This document shows, piece after piece, positions 1 to 7,755 of a stretch of 64,000 nucleotides of DNA (position 1 is the stretch's first letter; the number at the start of each line of letters is the position of its first letter). The notes beneath the pieces are model-generated. The model saw nothing but the letters and a program-made list of their open reading frames with translations. It searched no databases and was not told the origin of the DNA. Both the position numbers and the translations under genes were made by a program. The stretch lies in the NCBI RefSeq assembly GCF_900112685.1, contig NZ_FOMS01000001.1, positions 186,001 through 250,000 of the forward strand, in the 5' to 3' direction. This stretch comes from Roseivivax sediminis. Lineage in GTDB: Bacteria; Pseudomonadota; Alphaproteobacteria; Rhodobacterales; Rhodobacteraceae.

Positions 1-1
1 C

Positions 2-397
2 CTGGTCTTCACCGGCTATTCGATCATCCAGGTCTTCCTCGTGACCTCGATCGCCTTCGCCGGCCTGTCGCTCTGGGGCTACACCACGAAGAAGGACATC
101 TCCGGCTGGGGATCGTTCCTCATCATGGGCGTGATCGGCCTGATCGTCGCGTCGATCATCAACATCTTCCTGGGCTCGCCGGCGATCGCCTTCGCGATCT
201 CGGTACTGGGCGTACTGATCTTCGCCGGTCTGACCGCCTACGACACCCAGCAGATCAAGAACGAGTATCTCGAGCACGCCCAGCACGGCGACAGCGAGTG
301 GCTCGGCAAGTCGGCGATCATGGGCGCGCTGCGTCTCTATCTCGACTTCATCAACATGTTCATGTTCCTTCTGCAACTTCTCGGCAATCGAGAATAA
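2..397 (+). CDS. Bax inhibitor-1/YccA family membrane protein (5' truncated)
   Basis: The reading frame is open from base 2, so the start lies upstream of the window; 131 residues remain. The visible part has three or four hydrophobic segments and the family's C-terminal signature: the stretch after 'LIFAGLTAYDTQQIK', then a short acidic loop and 'LRLYLDFINMFMFLLQLLG'. Bax inhibitor-1 proteins (BI-1, YccA, YbhL) are inner-membrane proteins with about seven helices, proposed to leak calcium/protons or to act with FtsH; the bacterial role is unsettled. The gene ends in a strong intrinsic terminator 28 bases after the stop, so it is the last gene of its unit. The family call is firm from the C-terminus; the N-terminal half cannot be judged. 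Confidence 0.9.
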   Translation: MVFTGYSIIQVFLVTSIAFAGLSLWGYTTKKDISGWGSFLIMGVIGLIVASIINIFLGSPAIAFAISVLGVLIFAGLTAYDTQQIKNEYLEHAQHGDSEWLGKSAIMGALRLYLDFINMFMFLLQLLGNRE

Positions 398-424
398 GCG
401 CAGCATGACCTGATCGCACGGACG

Positions 425-451
425 GGCCGGCCCTTCGGGGCCGGCCTTTTT
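425..451 (+). terminator. Intrinsic terminator after the Bax inhibitor-1 gene
   Basis: A perfect 9-bp stem (GGCCGGCCC / GGGCCGGCC) with a 4-base loop is followed by five T on the plus strand. It lies between this gene and the convergent GNAT gene. Confidence 0.9.
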
Positions 452-475
452 CGTGCCGGGCCGGAGCTTTGCGGA

Positions 476-988
476 TCAGAGCGGCCGGCGCATCAGCACC
501 GCTGGAAACCCGATCCCGCGCGGCAGTTCGATGCTGATCGGCCCGACCTCCTCGAAGCCCATGGCGCGATAGAACGGCACGGCGGTGAGCGTCGACTGGC
601 AGCGCAGTTCGACCACGCCGGCCCGGGCCGCGTCCCGCATCACGTAGCTGACAAGCGCGCACCCTATTCCCTGGCGCGTGCGCCGGTGATCTGTCACCAC
701 GTGACGCAGATGCCCGACGCTGCGGCGCACGCCGCGCGCGTTGCCCTGCGCCGCCTCGGTCCAGCCGCCCGCGCCGACCACCCGGCCCTCGCGCTCTGCC
801 AGGAAGAAAGTACCGGATTCCAGCAGCGCCGGCTGTGCGCGCGAGATGATCGGGATCGACGTCACGTAGACCGATGGCGGATAATCCGGGCGGAGGAGCG
901 CCGGATAGGATCGCTGGAACAGCGCGTCCACGGCCCCGAGATCGTCGGGCGTGGCGGTGCGGATGCTGAGCGCTTCGAGGTCTGACAT
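476..988 (-). CDS. GNAT family N-acetyltransferase
   Basis: This 170-residue single-domain GNAT protein transfers an acetyl group from acetyl-CoA to an unknown acceptor. The acetyl-CoA pyrophosphate loop is visible as 'RTRQGIG' at about residues 103-109, after the beta-4 strand 'LRHVVTD'. The usual 'FYRAMGFEEVG' motif near residue 140 closes the domain. A hydrophobic/aromatic N-terminal segment ('DYPPSVYVTSIPII') probably lines the acceptor site. Substrate cannot be inferred. It converges on the Bax inhibitor gene and lies downstream of rpmG on the same strand, separated from it by a terminator, so it is probably transcribed alone. Confidence 0.85.
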   Translation of the reverse strand: MSDLEALSIRTATPDDLGAVDALFQRSYPALLRPDYPPSVYVTSIPIISRAQPALLESGTFFLAEREGRVVGAGGWTEAAQGNARGVRRSVGHLRHVVTDHRRTRQGIGCALVSYVMRDAARAGVVELRCQSTLTAVPFYRAMGFEEVGPISIELPRGIGFPAVLMRRPL

Positions 989-1047
989 GACGGATCTCCT
1001 CCATCACAGTTCTAGCGCTGAATGGTCGCTCGGGCGAGACAAATGAC

Positions 1048-1082
1048 AAAACCGCCGCGGGATTGCTCCGGCGCGGCGGTTT
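1048..1082 (-). terminator. Intrinsic terminator of rpmG
   Basis: On the minus strand, an 11-bp inverted repeat (AAACCGCCGCG and its complement) runs into a TTTTG tract about 35 bases past the rpmG stop. Confidence 0.8.
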
Positions 1083-1114
1083 CGCTGTCCCTCGTCTTAC
1101 GCGAGGCGGAAGGC

Positions 1115-1282
1115 TTACTTGATCTTTCCTTCCTTGTATTCGACGTGCTTGCGCGCGACCGGATCGTACTTCTTGATCGTCATCTTTTCGGTCATCGTGC
1201 GGGCGTTCTTCTTCGTCACGTAGAAGTGGCCCGTGCCTGCGGTGGAATTCAGGCGGATCTTGATCGTGGTGGGCTTCGCCAT
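1115..1282 (-). CDS. rpmG: 50S ribosomal protein L33
   Basis: The 55-residue protein begins [20 protein letters not shown] and ends in a lysine-rich tail, matching bacterial L33 in length and sequence. It sits near the E site of the large ribosomal subunit. It has no CxxC zinc motifs, so it is the zinc-independent (C-minus) form usual in proteobacteria. The start is supported by a GAAGGAG ribosome-binding site eight bases upstream. It appears monocistronic, with its own terminator. Confidence 0.97.
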   Translation of the reverse strand: MAKPTTIKIRLNSTAGTGHFYVTKKNARTMTEKMTIKKYDPVARKHVEYKEGKIK

Positions 1283-1416
1283 CGCTTCGTCTCCTTCGGG
1301 CGGCCTCGCGCGCGGGCGCCCGGGCCGTGAAATCTGTCAAAGCCGCCTTCTACCCGGTGCGCCCCGAGAGTCAACCGCTCTTGCGACATTTCCGCAGGCG
1401 CCGCTGCGTCCCGGCG

Positions 1417-1436
1417 AGGAAAGCCCGCAAGGGCTT
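1417..1436 (-). terminator. Candidate terminator of rnpB
   Basis: Just past the RNase P RNA 3' end, the minus strand reads a 6-bp stem (AAGCCC/GGGCTT) with a TTGC tetraloop, followed by TTTCCTC. The T-tract is weak. Confidence 0.55.
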
Positions 1437-1439
1437 GAG

Positions 1440-1833
1440 GAGCTGCGCGCGGAGGGCCTGTAAGCCGGATTCTGTCTGCACCCGCGAAGGGCGGAGATGA
1501 CCATTCCTCTGGGCCGCCGGTTGCCCGGCGGCTCGAGCTGCCAACCCGGATCTCTCGGGCTGAAGCGGCCCTGCGAGGACAAAGCCCCGCGCGAGATCCC
1601 TATTTGGCATTGCTCCCGGTGGGGCTTGCCATGCGGGCGCCGTTGCCGGCCCCCCGGTGGGCTCTTACCCCACCGTTTCACCCTGACCGCGGAAAGCCCG
1701 CGGCGGTCTGTTTTCTGTGGCGCTGTCCGTCAGGTTGCCCTGCCCGGGCGTTACCCGGCACCGTCGCTTCAGGGAGTCCGGACTTTCCTCGGACCGATAC
1801 CGGCCCGCGGCCATCCGGCCCTCCGCGCAGCTT
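1440..1833 (-). ncRNA. rnpB: RNase P catalytic RNA (class A)
   Basis: The catalytic RNA matures the 5' ends of tRNA precursors. The conserved 5' core GAGGAAAGTCCGGACTCC is read on the minus strand around 1775-1792. The conserved 3' element 'ACAGAATCCGGCTTACAGG' is read around 1457-1475; together they form the P4/CR I and CR V regions of bacterial class A RNA. The ends (AGCTGCGCGGAGGG near 1832 and its complement near 1441-1456) pair as helix P1, which sets the boundaries to within a few bases. Length is about 394 nt, normal for alphaproteobacteria. Open frames across this region are shadows of the structured RNA. Confidence 0.95.
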
Positions 1834-1835
1834 CG

Positions 1836-1864
1836 CACATATGCGCCGCCGCCGCGGCGGTCAA
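1836..1864 (-). promoter_or_regulatory. Candidate sigma-70 promoter of rnpB
   Basis: On the minus strand TTGACC (1859-1864) and TATGTG (1836-1841) are 17 bp apart, and the inferred start falls at the predicted RNA 5' end. It overlaps the last codon of the upstream hydrolase gene. Only the -35 box is a good match. Confidence 0.5.
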
Positions 1865-2571
1865 CGCGTGAGCGCCGGGGCCGAGAGCCAGTCCGACAGC
1901 GCATCGGTCACCGCGTCAGGCGCCTCGACACTGGGCAGATGCCCCGCCTCGTCGATCACCGTCAGCCCCGCCTGCGCGATCAGTTCGGCCATGAAGCTCT
2001 GCCGCTTCACCGGGTAAAGCGTATCGTGCGCCCCGCACAGCACCAGCACCGGCACCTTGCACTTGCGCAGCACCGCCTGCTGGTCCTTGCGCCGCTGCAT
2101 CGCCCGCACCTGCCTCTGGTAGGCATCCGCCCCGAGATCGCGGGCCATCGCCTTGACCAGCGCTATGTGCCGCACCCGTTCCGGCCCCGGGGCGAGCGCC
2201 GAACCCGGCACCTCCTCGGCGATCACGTCGTCGAAGCGCCCGGCGCGCGCGGCAATGATCCGCGGCTCGCGCGCCGCCGCCTCGCCCGGCGTATCCGCCA
2301 GCGGCGTGGTCGACATGAGCGCCAGCCGCAGCACCCGGTCGGGCGCGCGGCGCAGGATCTCCATCGCCACCATGCCGCCGTAGCCATGGCCGGCCAGCGC
2401 GAACTTCGCGGGCAGGTGCGGCAGCGCCGCGCTCGCCACCTCCTCGATCCGCTCACCGCGGGCGGAGGGCAGCACGGTCACCGGCACGCGCCGCGACAGC
2501 ACCTCGATCTGCGGCTGGAAAAGGCGCGCATCGCTGACGAGGCCGGGAATGAGCACAAGCGGGTCTGACAT
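1861..2571 (-). CDS. Alpha/beta-fold hydrolase homologue with Gly in place of the nucleophile Ser
   Basis: This 236-residue protein has the alpha/beta hydrolase fold. The oxyanion-side 'LVLIPGLVSDARLF' is at the N-terminus, the acid strand motif 'VPVLVLCGAHDTLYP' is near residue 185, and the histidine motif 'DEAGHLPSVEAPDAV' is near 215. The nucleophile elbow reads A-G-H-G-Y-G-G-M (residues 60-67), where active relatives have G-H-S-x-G-G. The codon is GGC on the coding strand, so the catalytic serine is missing as the sequence stands. It may be a pseudoenzyme, a cofactor-independent lyase-like variant, or a point mutation. The start at 2571 gives the family's usual N-terminus. Substrate unknown. 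Confidence 0.82.
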   Translation of the reverse strand: MSDPLVLIPGLVSDARLFQPQIEVLSRRVPVTVLPSARGERIEEVASAALPHLPAKFALAGHGYGGMVAMEILRRAPDRVLRLALMSTTPLADTPGEAAAREPRIIAARAGRFDDVIAEEVPGSALAPGPERVRHIALVKAMARDLGADAYQRQVRAMQRRKDQQAVLRKCKVPVLVLCGAHDTLYPVKRQSFMAELIAQAGLTVIDEAGHLPSVEAPDAVTDALSDWLSAPALTR

Positions 2572-2700
2572 GGAACGGTCCAGGGCACGAAGGCGGACCG
2601 GATCGGGCCGCGCATCCCGCATCCTTATCAGAGCATGCGGCACGCGAAAGCGCCCCCTGCCCTTGCGCGCGGCGCTCCGCCGTGCTGAAGGCCTGCGGCG

Positions 2701-3873
2701 ATGCAGGTGGGAACGCTGATCCTCGGCGCCGGTGCGGCCGGCATGATGTGCGCGGCGCAGATCGGCAACGACTGCCTGGTGATCGACCATGCCCGCGCAC
2801 CGGGAGAGAAGATCCGCATCTCGGGCGGCGGCCGCTGCAACTTCACCAATCTCGGCTGCGAGCCCGACCGCTTCCTCGGCGAGAATCCGCATTTCCACAA
2901 ATCCGCCCTCGCCCGCTACACCCAGTGGGATTTCATCGACCTCGTCTCGCGCCACGGCATCGCCTGGCACGAAAAGACGTTGGGCCAGCTCTTCTGCGAC
3001 CACAGCGCGCGCGAGATTATCGCCATGCTCCGGGCGGAGATGGGCGCGGCAGACCTCTGGCTCGAGACCGCCTTGCGCGATCTGCGCCACGACGGCACCT
3101 TCGTCGCCACACTCGACCGACAGGGCCAAAGGGTGGAGATCCGGGCCAAGCGCCTCGTTGTGGCGACCGGCGGCAAGTCGATCCCGAAGATGGGCGCAAG
3201 CGGGCTCGCCTACGACATCGCACGGCAGTTCGGCCACCGGGTGACCGACACCCGCCCCGGGCTCGTGCCGCTTACCTTCCCGGACGGCCGCTTCCGCGCG
3301 ATATCCGGCGTGTCGGTCCCGTCGGTGGTGCGCGCCGGCGACGCCGCCTTCGAGGAGGCGCTCCTCTTTACCCATCGCGGTCTTTCTGGGCCGTCCGTGC
3401 TGCAGGCCTCCTCCTACTGGCGCGAAGGCGCGCCGATCGAGGTGGACCTGTTGCCCGGCTCCGACCTTGCGGGCAGCCTGCGCACGCGGCGCAAGGAGGC
3501 CGGCAGGCGCGCCCTCGCCACGGAACTCGCCCGGCATCTTCCCCAGAAGCTCGTTGCGCACCTCGCCGACGAATTCGATCTCTCCGGCCGCCTCGGGGAC
3601 CTCTCGGACAATCGCATCGACGAGATCGAATTGGCCCTGCGCACCTGGACGCTTCGACCGGCGGGGTCAGAGGGCTACCGCACAGCAGAGGTCACACTGG
3701 GTGGCATCGGCACCGAGGGGCTGTCCTCGAAGACGATGGAATCGCGGCACATGCCGGGCCTGCACTTCGTCGGCGAAGCGGTCGACGTCACCGGCTGGCT
3801 CGGCGGTTACAATTTTCAGTGGGCCTGGTCGTCCGGCTGGGCGGCCGGGCAGGCGATCGCGGCCGCGGCCTGA
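2701..3873 (+). CDS. HI0933/BaiN-family NAD(P)/FAD-dependent oxidoreductase
   Basis: This 390-residue flavoprotein has an N-terminal dinucleotide-binding motif (ILGAGAAGMM, residues 7-16) and the family signature SGGGRCNFTN (41-50). The conserved C-terminus 'GWLGGYNFQWAWSSGWAAGQAIA' closes the FAD domain. The family (HI0933, YhiN, BaiN/RdsA) contains enzymes that reduce double bonds and many with no known substrate, so only the cofactor class is firm. The gene is divergent from the hydrolase, with about 130 bases between starts, and stands alone on its strand up to the next gene. Confidence 0.9.
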   Translation: MQVGTLILGAGAAGMMCAAQIGNDCLVIDHARAPGEKIRISGGGRCNFTNLGCEPDRFLGENPHFHKSALARYTQWDFIDLVSRHGIAWHEKTLGQLFCDHSAREIIAMLRAEMGAADLWLETALRDLRHDGTFVATLDRQGQRVEIRAKRLVVATGGKSIPKMGASGLAYDIARQFGHRVTDTRPGLVPLTFPDGRFRAISGVSVPSVVRAGDAAFEEALLFTHRGLSGPSVLQASSYWREGAPIEVDLLPGSDLAGSLRTRRKEAGRRALATELARHLPQKLVAHLADEFDLSGRLGDLSDNRIDEIELALRTWTLRPAGSEGYRTAEVTLGGIGTEGLSSKTMESRHMPGLHFVGEAVDVTGWLGGYNFQWAWSSGWAAGQAIAAAA

Positions 3874-3984
3874 GCGACGGCGCGCTTACAACAATTTCGT
3901 GAAGCTCGAAGCGCGGCGCATTCCCAATCGTCATTTCGTTGTTACATTCTCGGCCCGTGATTCTCTTCCGGCCCGGTGTGCAAT

Positions 3985-4677
3985 ATGTCCCAGCCTGCCG
4001 CCACGACCCCTTCGGCCCATCAGCCCCGCACCAGACTGGTGCGCATGTTGCAGGCGGGTGTGCCGCAGAAATCCTTGCGCGATCTGGGCAACCGCCTGCG
4101 TTACGGTCGCAATGCACCGCTTTCGGACGAATGCGTCTGGATCGACCCGCGTGAGGCATCGCATGCCTACAAGCGTCCCAAGTCCGGACCGGTCTATTTG
4201 CGCCGGCACAGCGGAACCGTGGCCGACGGCGACTGGGATCTCGGCCGCCGCGAGGTCGACCGTATGCCCAAGATTTCGGCCTGCTTCCGTCACTTCGTCG
4301 ACGGTGAGAGCTGGGAAGAGACCGGCATCATCGACGAGATGCTCGCACGGATCGACAAGCACGGCCTGTTTGACGGCTGCCGCAACCGCGCCGACGTGAT
4401 CGCGCGGTACGAGGGCATCGACCGGATGTTCGACAATGTCGCCCGCACGCGGCGGCTCGAACCCGTGGCGAGCCGGCCCGAACGATTTCGCCGCGAGCAT
4501 GGCGGCGTCCTGGTGCATATCGACCGCGACGGCCGTCCGATGCTGGCCGGCAACGGAAATCACCGCTTGGCCATCGCCCGCATCCTGGGGCTGGAGCGGA
4601 TTCCGGCCCAACTCGGCGCGCTTCACCGCCGCGCGTGGGACGCCGGCGTCATGGAGGAACTGCGCCGACCCGGCTGA
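3985..4677 (+). CDS. ParB-like domain protein of unknown function
   Basis: The 230-residue protein starts MSQPAATTPS; a GTG three codons upstream is possible. The only recognisable feature is a ParB/Srx-like motif near residues 188-213: 'GNGNHRLAIARILGLERIPA', resembling the G-x-x-R-x-x-A box of ParB nucleotide-binding domains. The N-terminal 60 residues are basic and rich in Arg ('SLRDLGNRLRYGRNAP'). Lone ParB-fold proteins can be nucleases, CTP-binding switches or enzymes acting on small molecules. There is no parA, plasmid gene or parS-like repeat nearby, so chromosome partitioning is unlikely. No operon partner is evident. Confidence 0.65.
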   Translation: MSQPAATTPSAHQPRTRLVRMLQAGVPQKSLRDLGNRLRYGRNAPLSDECVWIDPREASHAYKRPKSGPVYLRRHSGTVADGDWDLGRREVDRMPKISACFRHFVDGESWEETGIIDEMLARIDKHGLFDGCRNRADVIARYEGIDRMFDNVARTRRLEPVASRPERFRREHGGVLVHIDRDGRPMLAGNGNHRLAIARILGLERIPAQLGALHRRAWDAGVMEELRRPG

Positions 4678-4744
4678 CACCCGCACCCGGCCTCTGCCCT
4701 GTCTGCGCAGGGTAGGCATTCTGCCCCCCGAGCCGCGCGAGGCC

Positions 4745-5320
4745 CTACGCGCGCCCGCCTTCGGACGACAGCGACAAGGCTTCCACGCCCATGGAGGCCA
4801 GCGCCGCCCGCCATTTCTGCCCGTTGGGTGTCCCGAAGACCAGCGCGTGGGTTGCGTCGCAGGCCAGCCAGCCATTTGCCGCGAACTCCGACTCGAGTTG
4901 CCCCGGCCCCCAGCCGGCATAGCCCAGGCACATGATGCGGTTCGCCGGCCCCTCGCCGCGGCCGATCTCCTCGAGGATGTCGAGCGTCGCGGTCATGTGA
5001 AAGGTGTCCGTCACCTCCAGCGTCGTCACCACAGAGGTATAATCCGGCGAATGCAGCACGAAACCACGCCCGGTCTCCACCGGGCCCCCGAAATGCACGG
5101 GCTCGTCGGTCACGTCCTCCACCGCCTCGATGGAGAGCTGGTCCAGCAGCATGCCGAAGTCGATCTCGGGCGTCGGCTTGTTCACGATCAATCCCATCGC
5201 TCCGTCGCCCGAATGGGCGCAGACGAACACCACGCTGTTCTGGAACCGCTGGTCGCCCATGCCCGGCATGGCGATCAGCAGTTTTCCGGTGAGATCCGTC
5301 TCTGACACGGTCTCGGGCAT
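4745..5320 (-). CDS. YqgE/AlgH family protein (DUF179)
   Basis: The 191-residue protein has the full DUF179 pattern: '[24 protein letters not shown]' at the start, '[11 protein letters not shown]' near 45, '[17 protein letters not shown]' near 80 and '[15 protein letters not shown]' near 135. YqgE/AlgH proteins are conserved cytosolic proteins; AlgH was linked to alginate regulation in Pseudomonas, but the biochemical function is unknown. The start at 5320 is fixed by a GGAGGT ribosome-binding site five bases upstream; longer upstream frames lack one. It is divergent from the DsbD-N-like gene, with about 170 bases between starts. Confidence 0.92.
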   Translation of the reverse strand: MPETVSETDLTGKLLIAMPGMGDQRFQNSVVFVCAHSGDGAMGLIVNKPTPEIDFGMLLDQLSIEAVEDVTDEPVHFGGPVETGRGFVLHSPDYTSVVTTLEVTDTFHMTATLDILEEIGRGEGPANRIMCLGYAGWGPGQLESEFAANGWLACDATHALVFGTPNGQKWRAALASMGVEALSLSSEGGRA

Positions 5321-5494
5321 CGCACCTCCGGTCGGGCTGAACTGTACGGCAGAGCATGACCGCTCCCCCCGGCAGGCGCAAGGGCGGTGCGGCGGCGCGG
5401 CATGCCGGCGCCCTGTCGCGGGCAAGACACGGAAATTCCCGCGTCGCCGGAACGTGACTTTTCATTTCCCGCCGGCTCGGCCAATCGTCGTTGC

Positions 5495-6292
5495 ATGATC
5501 AGAGTCCTGGCCCTCGCCCTCGCCCTTCTCGCCCCCCTGCCGGCCGCGGCAGAGCGGATTTCCGGCGTGGTGTCGGCAACGCTGCGCCCCGGATGGCGGC
5601 AGGCCGACGGAACCCATGTCGCCGCGCTGCATCTCAAGCTCGCCCCGGGCTGGAAGACCTACTGGCGCGCGCCCGGCGATGCCGGCATCCCGCCGGAATT
5701 CGACTGGTCCGGCTCGCGCAACCTCGGCTCCGTCGCCGTGACCTGGCCCGTGCCGCGGATCTTCCACCAGTCCGGCATGCGCTCTGTCGGCTACAAGGAA
5801 GAGGTCGTGCTGCCGCTCACCGTTCGCTCCACCGGCAGCGGCGACGTGCGCCTGTCGGGAGACGTCCATATCGGCGTGTGCGACGACGTGTGCCTGCCGG
5901 CGACGCTGCGGGTCGACGGCGTGCTGCCGTCGTCCGCGGGCACCGTCGATCCGGCCATTGCCGCCGCGCTGGCTGACCGCCCGTTCTCCGGGGCCGAGGC
6001 GGGGGTTGGCGCGGTGCGCTGCACCGTCGCCCAAGGCACGGGCGGCGCGCTGACACTTCGGGCAGAGATAGAGATGCCCGAGATCGGAGAGCGCGAGAGC
6101 GTGGTGATCGAGACCGCCAACCCCGCCATCTGGGTCGCCGAACCCGACGCCAGCCGCGCCGGCAACCGCCTGATCGCCGAGACCGAGCTGATGCACGTGG
6201 ACAAACGTGCCTTCGCGGTCGACCGCTCCGGCCTGCGTTTCACGATCCTGGGCGCCGGCAAGGCGGTGGATATCCTCGGCTGCACCGGCTGA
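5495..6292 (+). CDS. Periplasmic DsbD N-terminal-domain-like protein
   Basis: The 265-residue protein has a signal peptide (MIRVLALALALLAPLPAAAE). A domain follows that matches the N-terminal periplasmic domain of DsbD/ScsB: 'LKLAPGWKTYWRAPGDAGIPPEFDW', then 'CDDVCLPA' near residue 130. In DsbD this domain passes reducing power to periplasmic partners through two cysteines; here the pair is C-x-x-x-C. The membrane domain and C-terminal thioredoxin domain of full DsbD are absent, so an electron donor must be encoded elsewhere, or the role is binding rather than electron transfer. The ATG at 5495 fits the signal peptide. Confidence 0.8.
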   Translation: MIRVLALALALLAPLPAAAERISGVVSATLRPGWRQADGTHVAALHLKLAPGWKTYWRAPGDAGIPPEFDWSGSRNLGSVAVTWPVPRIFHQSGMRSVGYKEEVVLPLTVRSTGSGDVRLSGDVHIGVCDDVCLPATLRVDGVLPSSAGTVDPAIAAALADRPFSGAEAGVGAVRCTVAQGTGGALTLRAEIEMPEIGERESVVIETANPAIWVAEPDASRAGNRLIAETELMHVDKRAFAVDRSGLRFTILGAGKAVDILGCTG

Positions 6293-6385
6293 GCGAGTCC
6301 GGACGGGGCGCACGGGCCCCCGCCTCTCTTCACGCAATTGCAGTATCCGCGCCGCAAGAGGCGCCTGGCCTCCGATACAGGCGGC

Positions 6386-7159
6386 TCAGGCCGACCGGCG
6401 CACCCCGCGGGCACCGCTTGCCCAGTCCCTTGTGGCTTCGCCGAACGCGGCAAAGAGCGGGCGCGACACCGGGTCCTCGGCAGCGCGATACTCGGGGTGC
6501 CATTGCACAGCCAGCGTGAAGCCCGGCGCGCCCTCGACGTAGAGCGCCTCTGGCGTGCCGTCCTCGGCCCGGCCGTCGATGACGATGCGGCCGCCGGCGG
6601 TCTTGATGCCCTGCCCGTGCAACGTGTTGGTGAGAACCTCGCGCGCGCCCATCAGCCGGTGGAACGGCCCGCCCTCGTTGAAGGTGACGGTGTGCCGCAG
6701 CGCAAATTTCTCGGCGATGGTCCCGTCCGGCGGCATGCGGTGGTTCATCCGCCCCGGCAATTCGCGGATCTCGGGATAGAGCGTGCCGCCCATGGCCACG
6801 TTGACCTCCTGGAATCCGCGGCAGACCCCCAGAAACGGCTGCCCCCGCTCGATACAGGCCCGCACCAGCGGCAGGACCACCGCGTCGCGGCCCCGGTCGA
6901 AGGTGCCATGCGCCTCGGTCGGCTCCTCGCCGTATTCCTCGGGATGCACGTTCGGACGCCCGCCGGGCAGCAGGAAGCCGTCGCAGGTCTCCAGGAGATC
7001 GCCAAGCGCCACGTGCCCGGGATCGGCCGGGATCAGCAGCGGCAGCGCGTCCGAAACTTCGGCAACAGCTTCCGACAGCATCGTGCCGCCGGCATGGGCG
7101 GGATACTGATCGTTGATCAGGTGTGAATTGGTAACGATGCCGACGACCGGGCGGGCCAT
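6386..7159 (-). CDS. Gamma-glutamyl-gamma-aminobutyrate hydrolase family protein (peptidase C26)
   Basis: This 257-residue class I glutamine-amidotransferase-like hydrolase carries the nucleophile in 'FLGVCRGFQEVN' (Cys113) and the His/Glu pair in 'LAVQWHPEY' (His221, Glu223). That completes the catalytic triad of the C26 group, which includes PuuD (gamma-glutamyl-GABA hydrolase of putrescine breakdown). No other Puu genes are adjacent, so the substrate is inferred only at the level of a gamma-glutamyl amide. The N-terminal 'PVVGIVTNSHLINDQYPAH' is typical. It converges on the DsbD-N-like gene. Confidence 0.88.
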   Translation of the reverse strand: MARPVVGIVTNSHLINDQYPAHAGGTMLSEAVAEVSDALPLLIPADPGHVALGDLLETCDGFLLPGGRPNVHPEEYGEEPTEAHGTFDRGRDAVVLPLVRACIERGQPFLGVCRGFQEVNVAMGGTLYPEIRELPGRMNHRMPPDGTIAEKFALRHTVTFNEGGPFHRLMGAREVLTNTLHGQGIKTAGGRIVIDGRAEDGTPEALYVEGAPGFTLAVQWHPEYRAAEDPVSRPLFAAFGEATRDWASGARGVRRSA

Positions 7160-7238
7160 GTCTCTCCTCGTGCGGACGCGTCCGTCAAGCTGCGGACAAG
7201 TCACATATAATCCCCAGGCCCGCCCGGATAAAGCGTGC

Positions 7239-7667
7239 TCAGACCTCGGCGGCCAGCCCGGCGGCCTCGATGCCCGCTTTCGCGGCAGCCGCGTCGTTGT
7301 CCGACGCATCGCCCGACACGCCGACCGCGCCCAGCACCACGCCCTTGGAATCCTTGACCAGAACGCCGCCCGGCACCGGCACGAGGCCGCCCCCCAACGC
7401 GCCGTTGGCGCAGGCGATGAAATAGGCCTGTGCCTCAGCGCGCGCCATCTGTGCGGAGCCGGGCATCCCCAGCATCACCGCGCCGTAGGCCTTGGCCCGC
7501 GCGATGTCGAAGCGCCCGGGGCTCGCTCCGTCCTCGCGCTCGAAGGCGATCGGGTTGCCGCCCGCATCCAGGACCACCGCCGCCATCGGCTTCAGCTCCT
7601 CCCCGCGCGCGTGTTCGAATGCCTTGCGGATCATCGTCCGCGCCCGTCTCAGCGAAATGACCGCCAT
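7239..7667 (-). CDS. GlcG/HbpS family protein
   Basis: The 142-residue protein belongs to the GlcG/HbpS (DUF336) family: 'AVISLRRARTMIRKAFEHA', 'MAAVVLDAGGNPIAFEREDGASPGR', 'AYGAVMLG', and the glycine-rich 'VPVPGGVLVKDSKGVVLGAVGVSG'. GlcG lies in the glycolate operon of many bacteria, and HbpS binds haem, but the general function is unclear. Here it is directly downstream of malate synthase G on the same strand, the glyoxylate/glycolate setting often seen for glcG. A GGAGGAGG ribosome-binding site fixes the start. A dispersed repeat lies between the two genes. Confidence 0.85.
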   Translation of the reverse strand: MAVISLRRARTMIRKAFEHARGEELKPMAAVVLDAGGNPIAFEREDGASPGRFDIARAKAYGAVMLGMPGSAQMARAEAQAYFIACANGALGGGLVPVPGGVLVKDSKGVVLGAVGVSGDASDNDAAAAKAGIEAAGLAAEV

Positions 7668-7684
7668 GAAGCGCCCTCCTCCTG

Positions 7685-7738
7685 CTTCTTCTCGTCGAAA
7701 ATACTCCGGGGGGAGTGCGAGGGGGGCAGCGCCCCTCT
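7685..7738 (-). repeat. Dispersed intergenic element, GGAGTATTTTC family, copy 1
   Basis: Read on the minus strand this is GGGGCGCTGCCCC, then CCCCCCGGAGTATTTTC and a GAAGAAG tail, just 3' of malate synthase. Related copies lie near 42.9, 52.8 and 57.0 kb, each 3' of a gene in the same orientation. Confidence 0.65.
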
Positions 7739-7755
7739 CGCTCCCGCACGTGGTC

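Noticed and set aside
1440-1904. Several open frames across the RNase P RNA region on both strands
   Set aside because: The conserved RNase P RNA core and P1 pairing explain the sequence; the frames have no family match and no ribosome-binding sites.
3985-4677. Plasmid or chromosome partition ParB
   Set aside because: No parA, helix-turn-helix or parS-like repeat is nearby; only the short ParB-fold box is shared.
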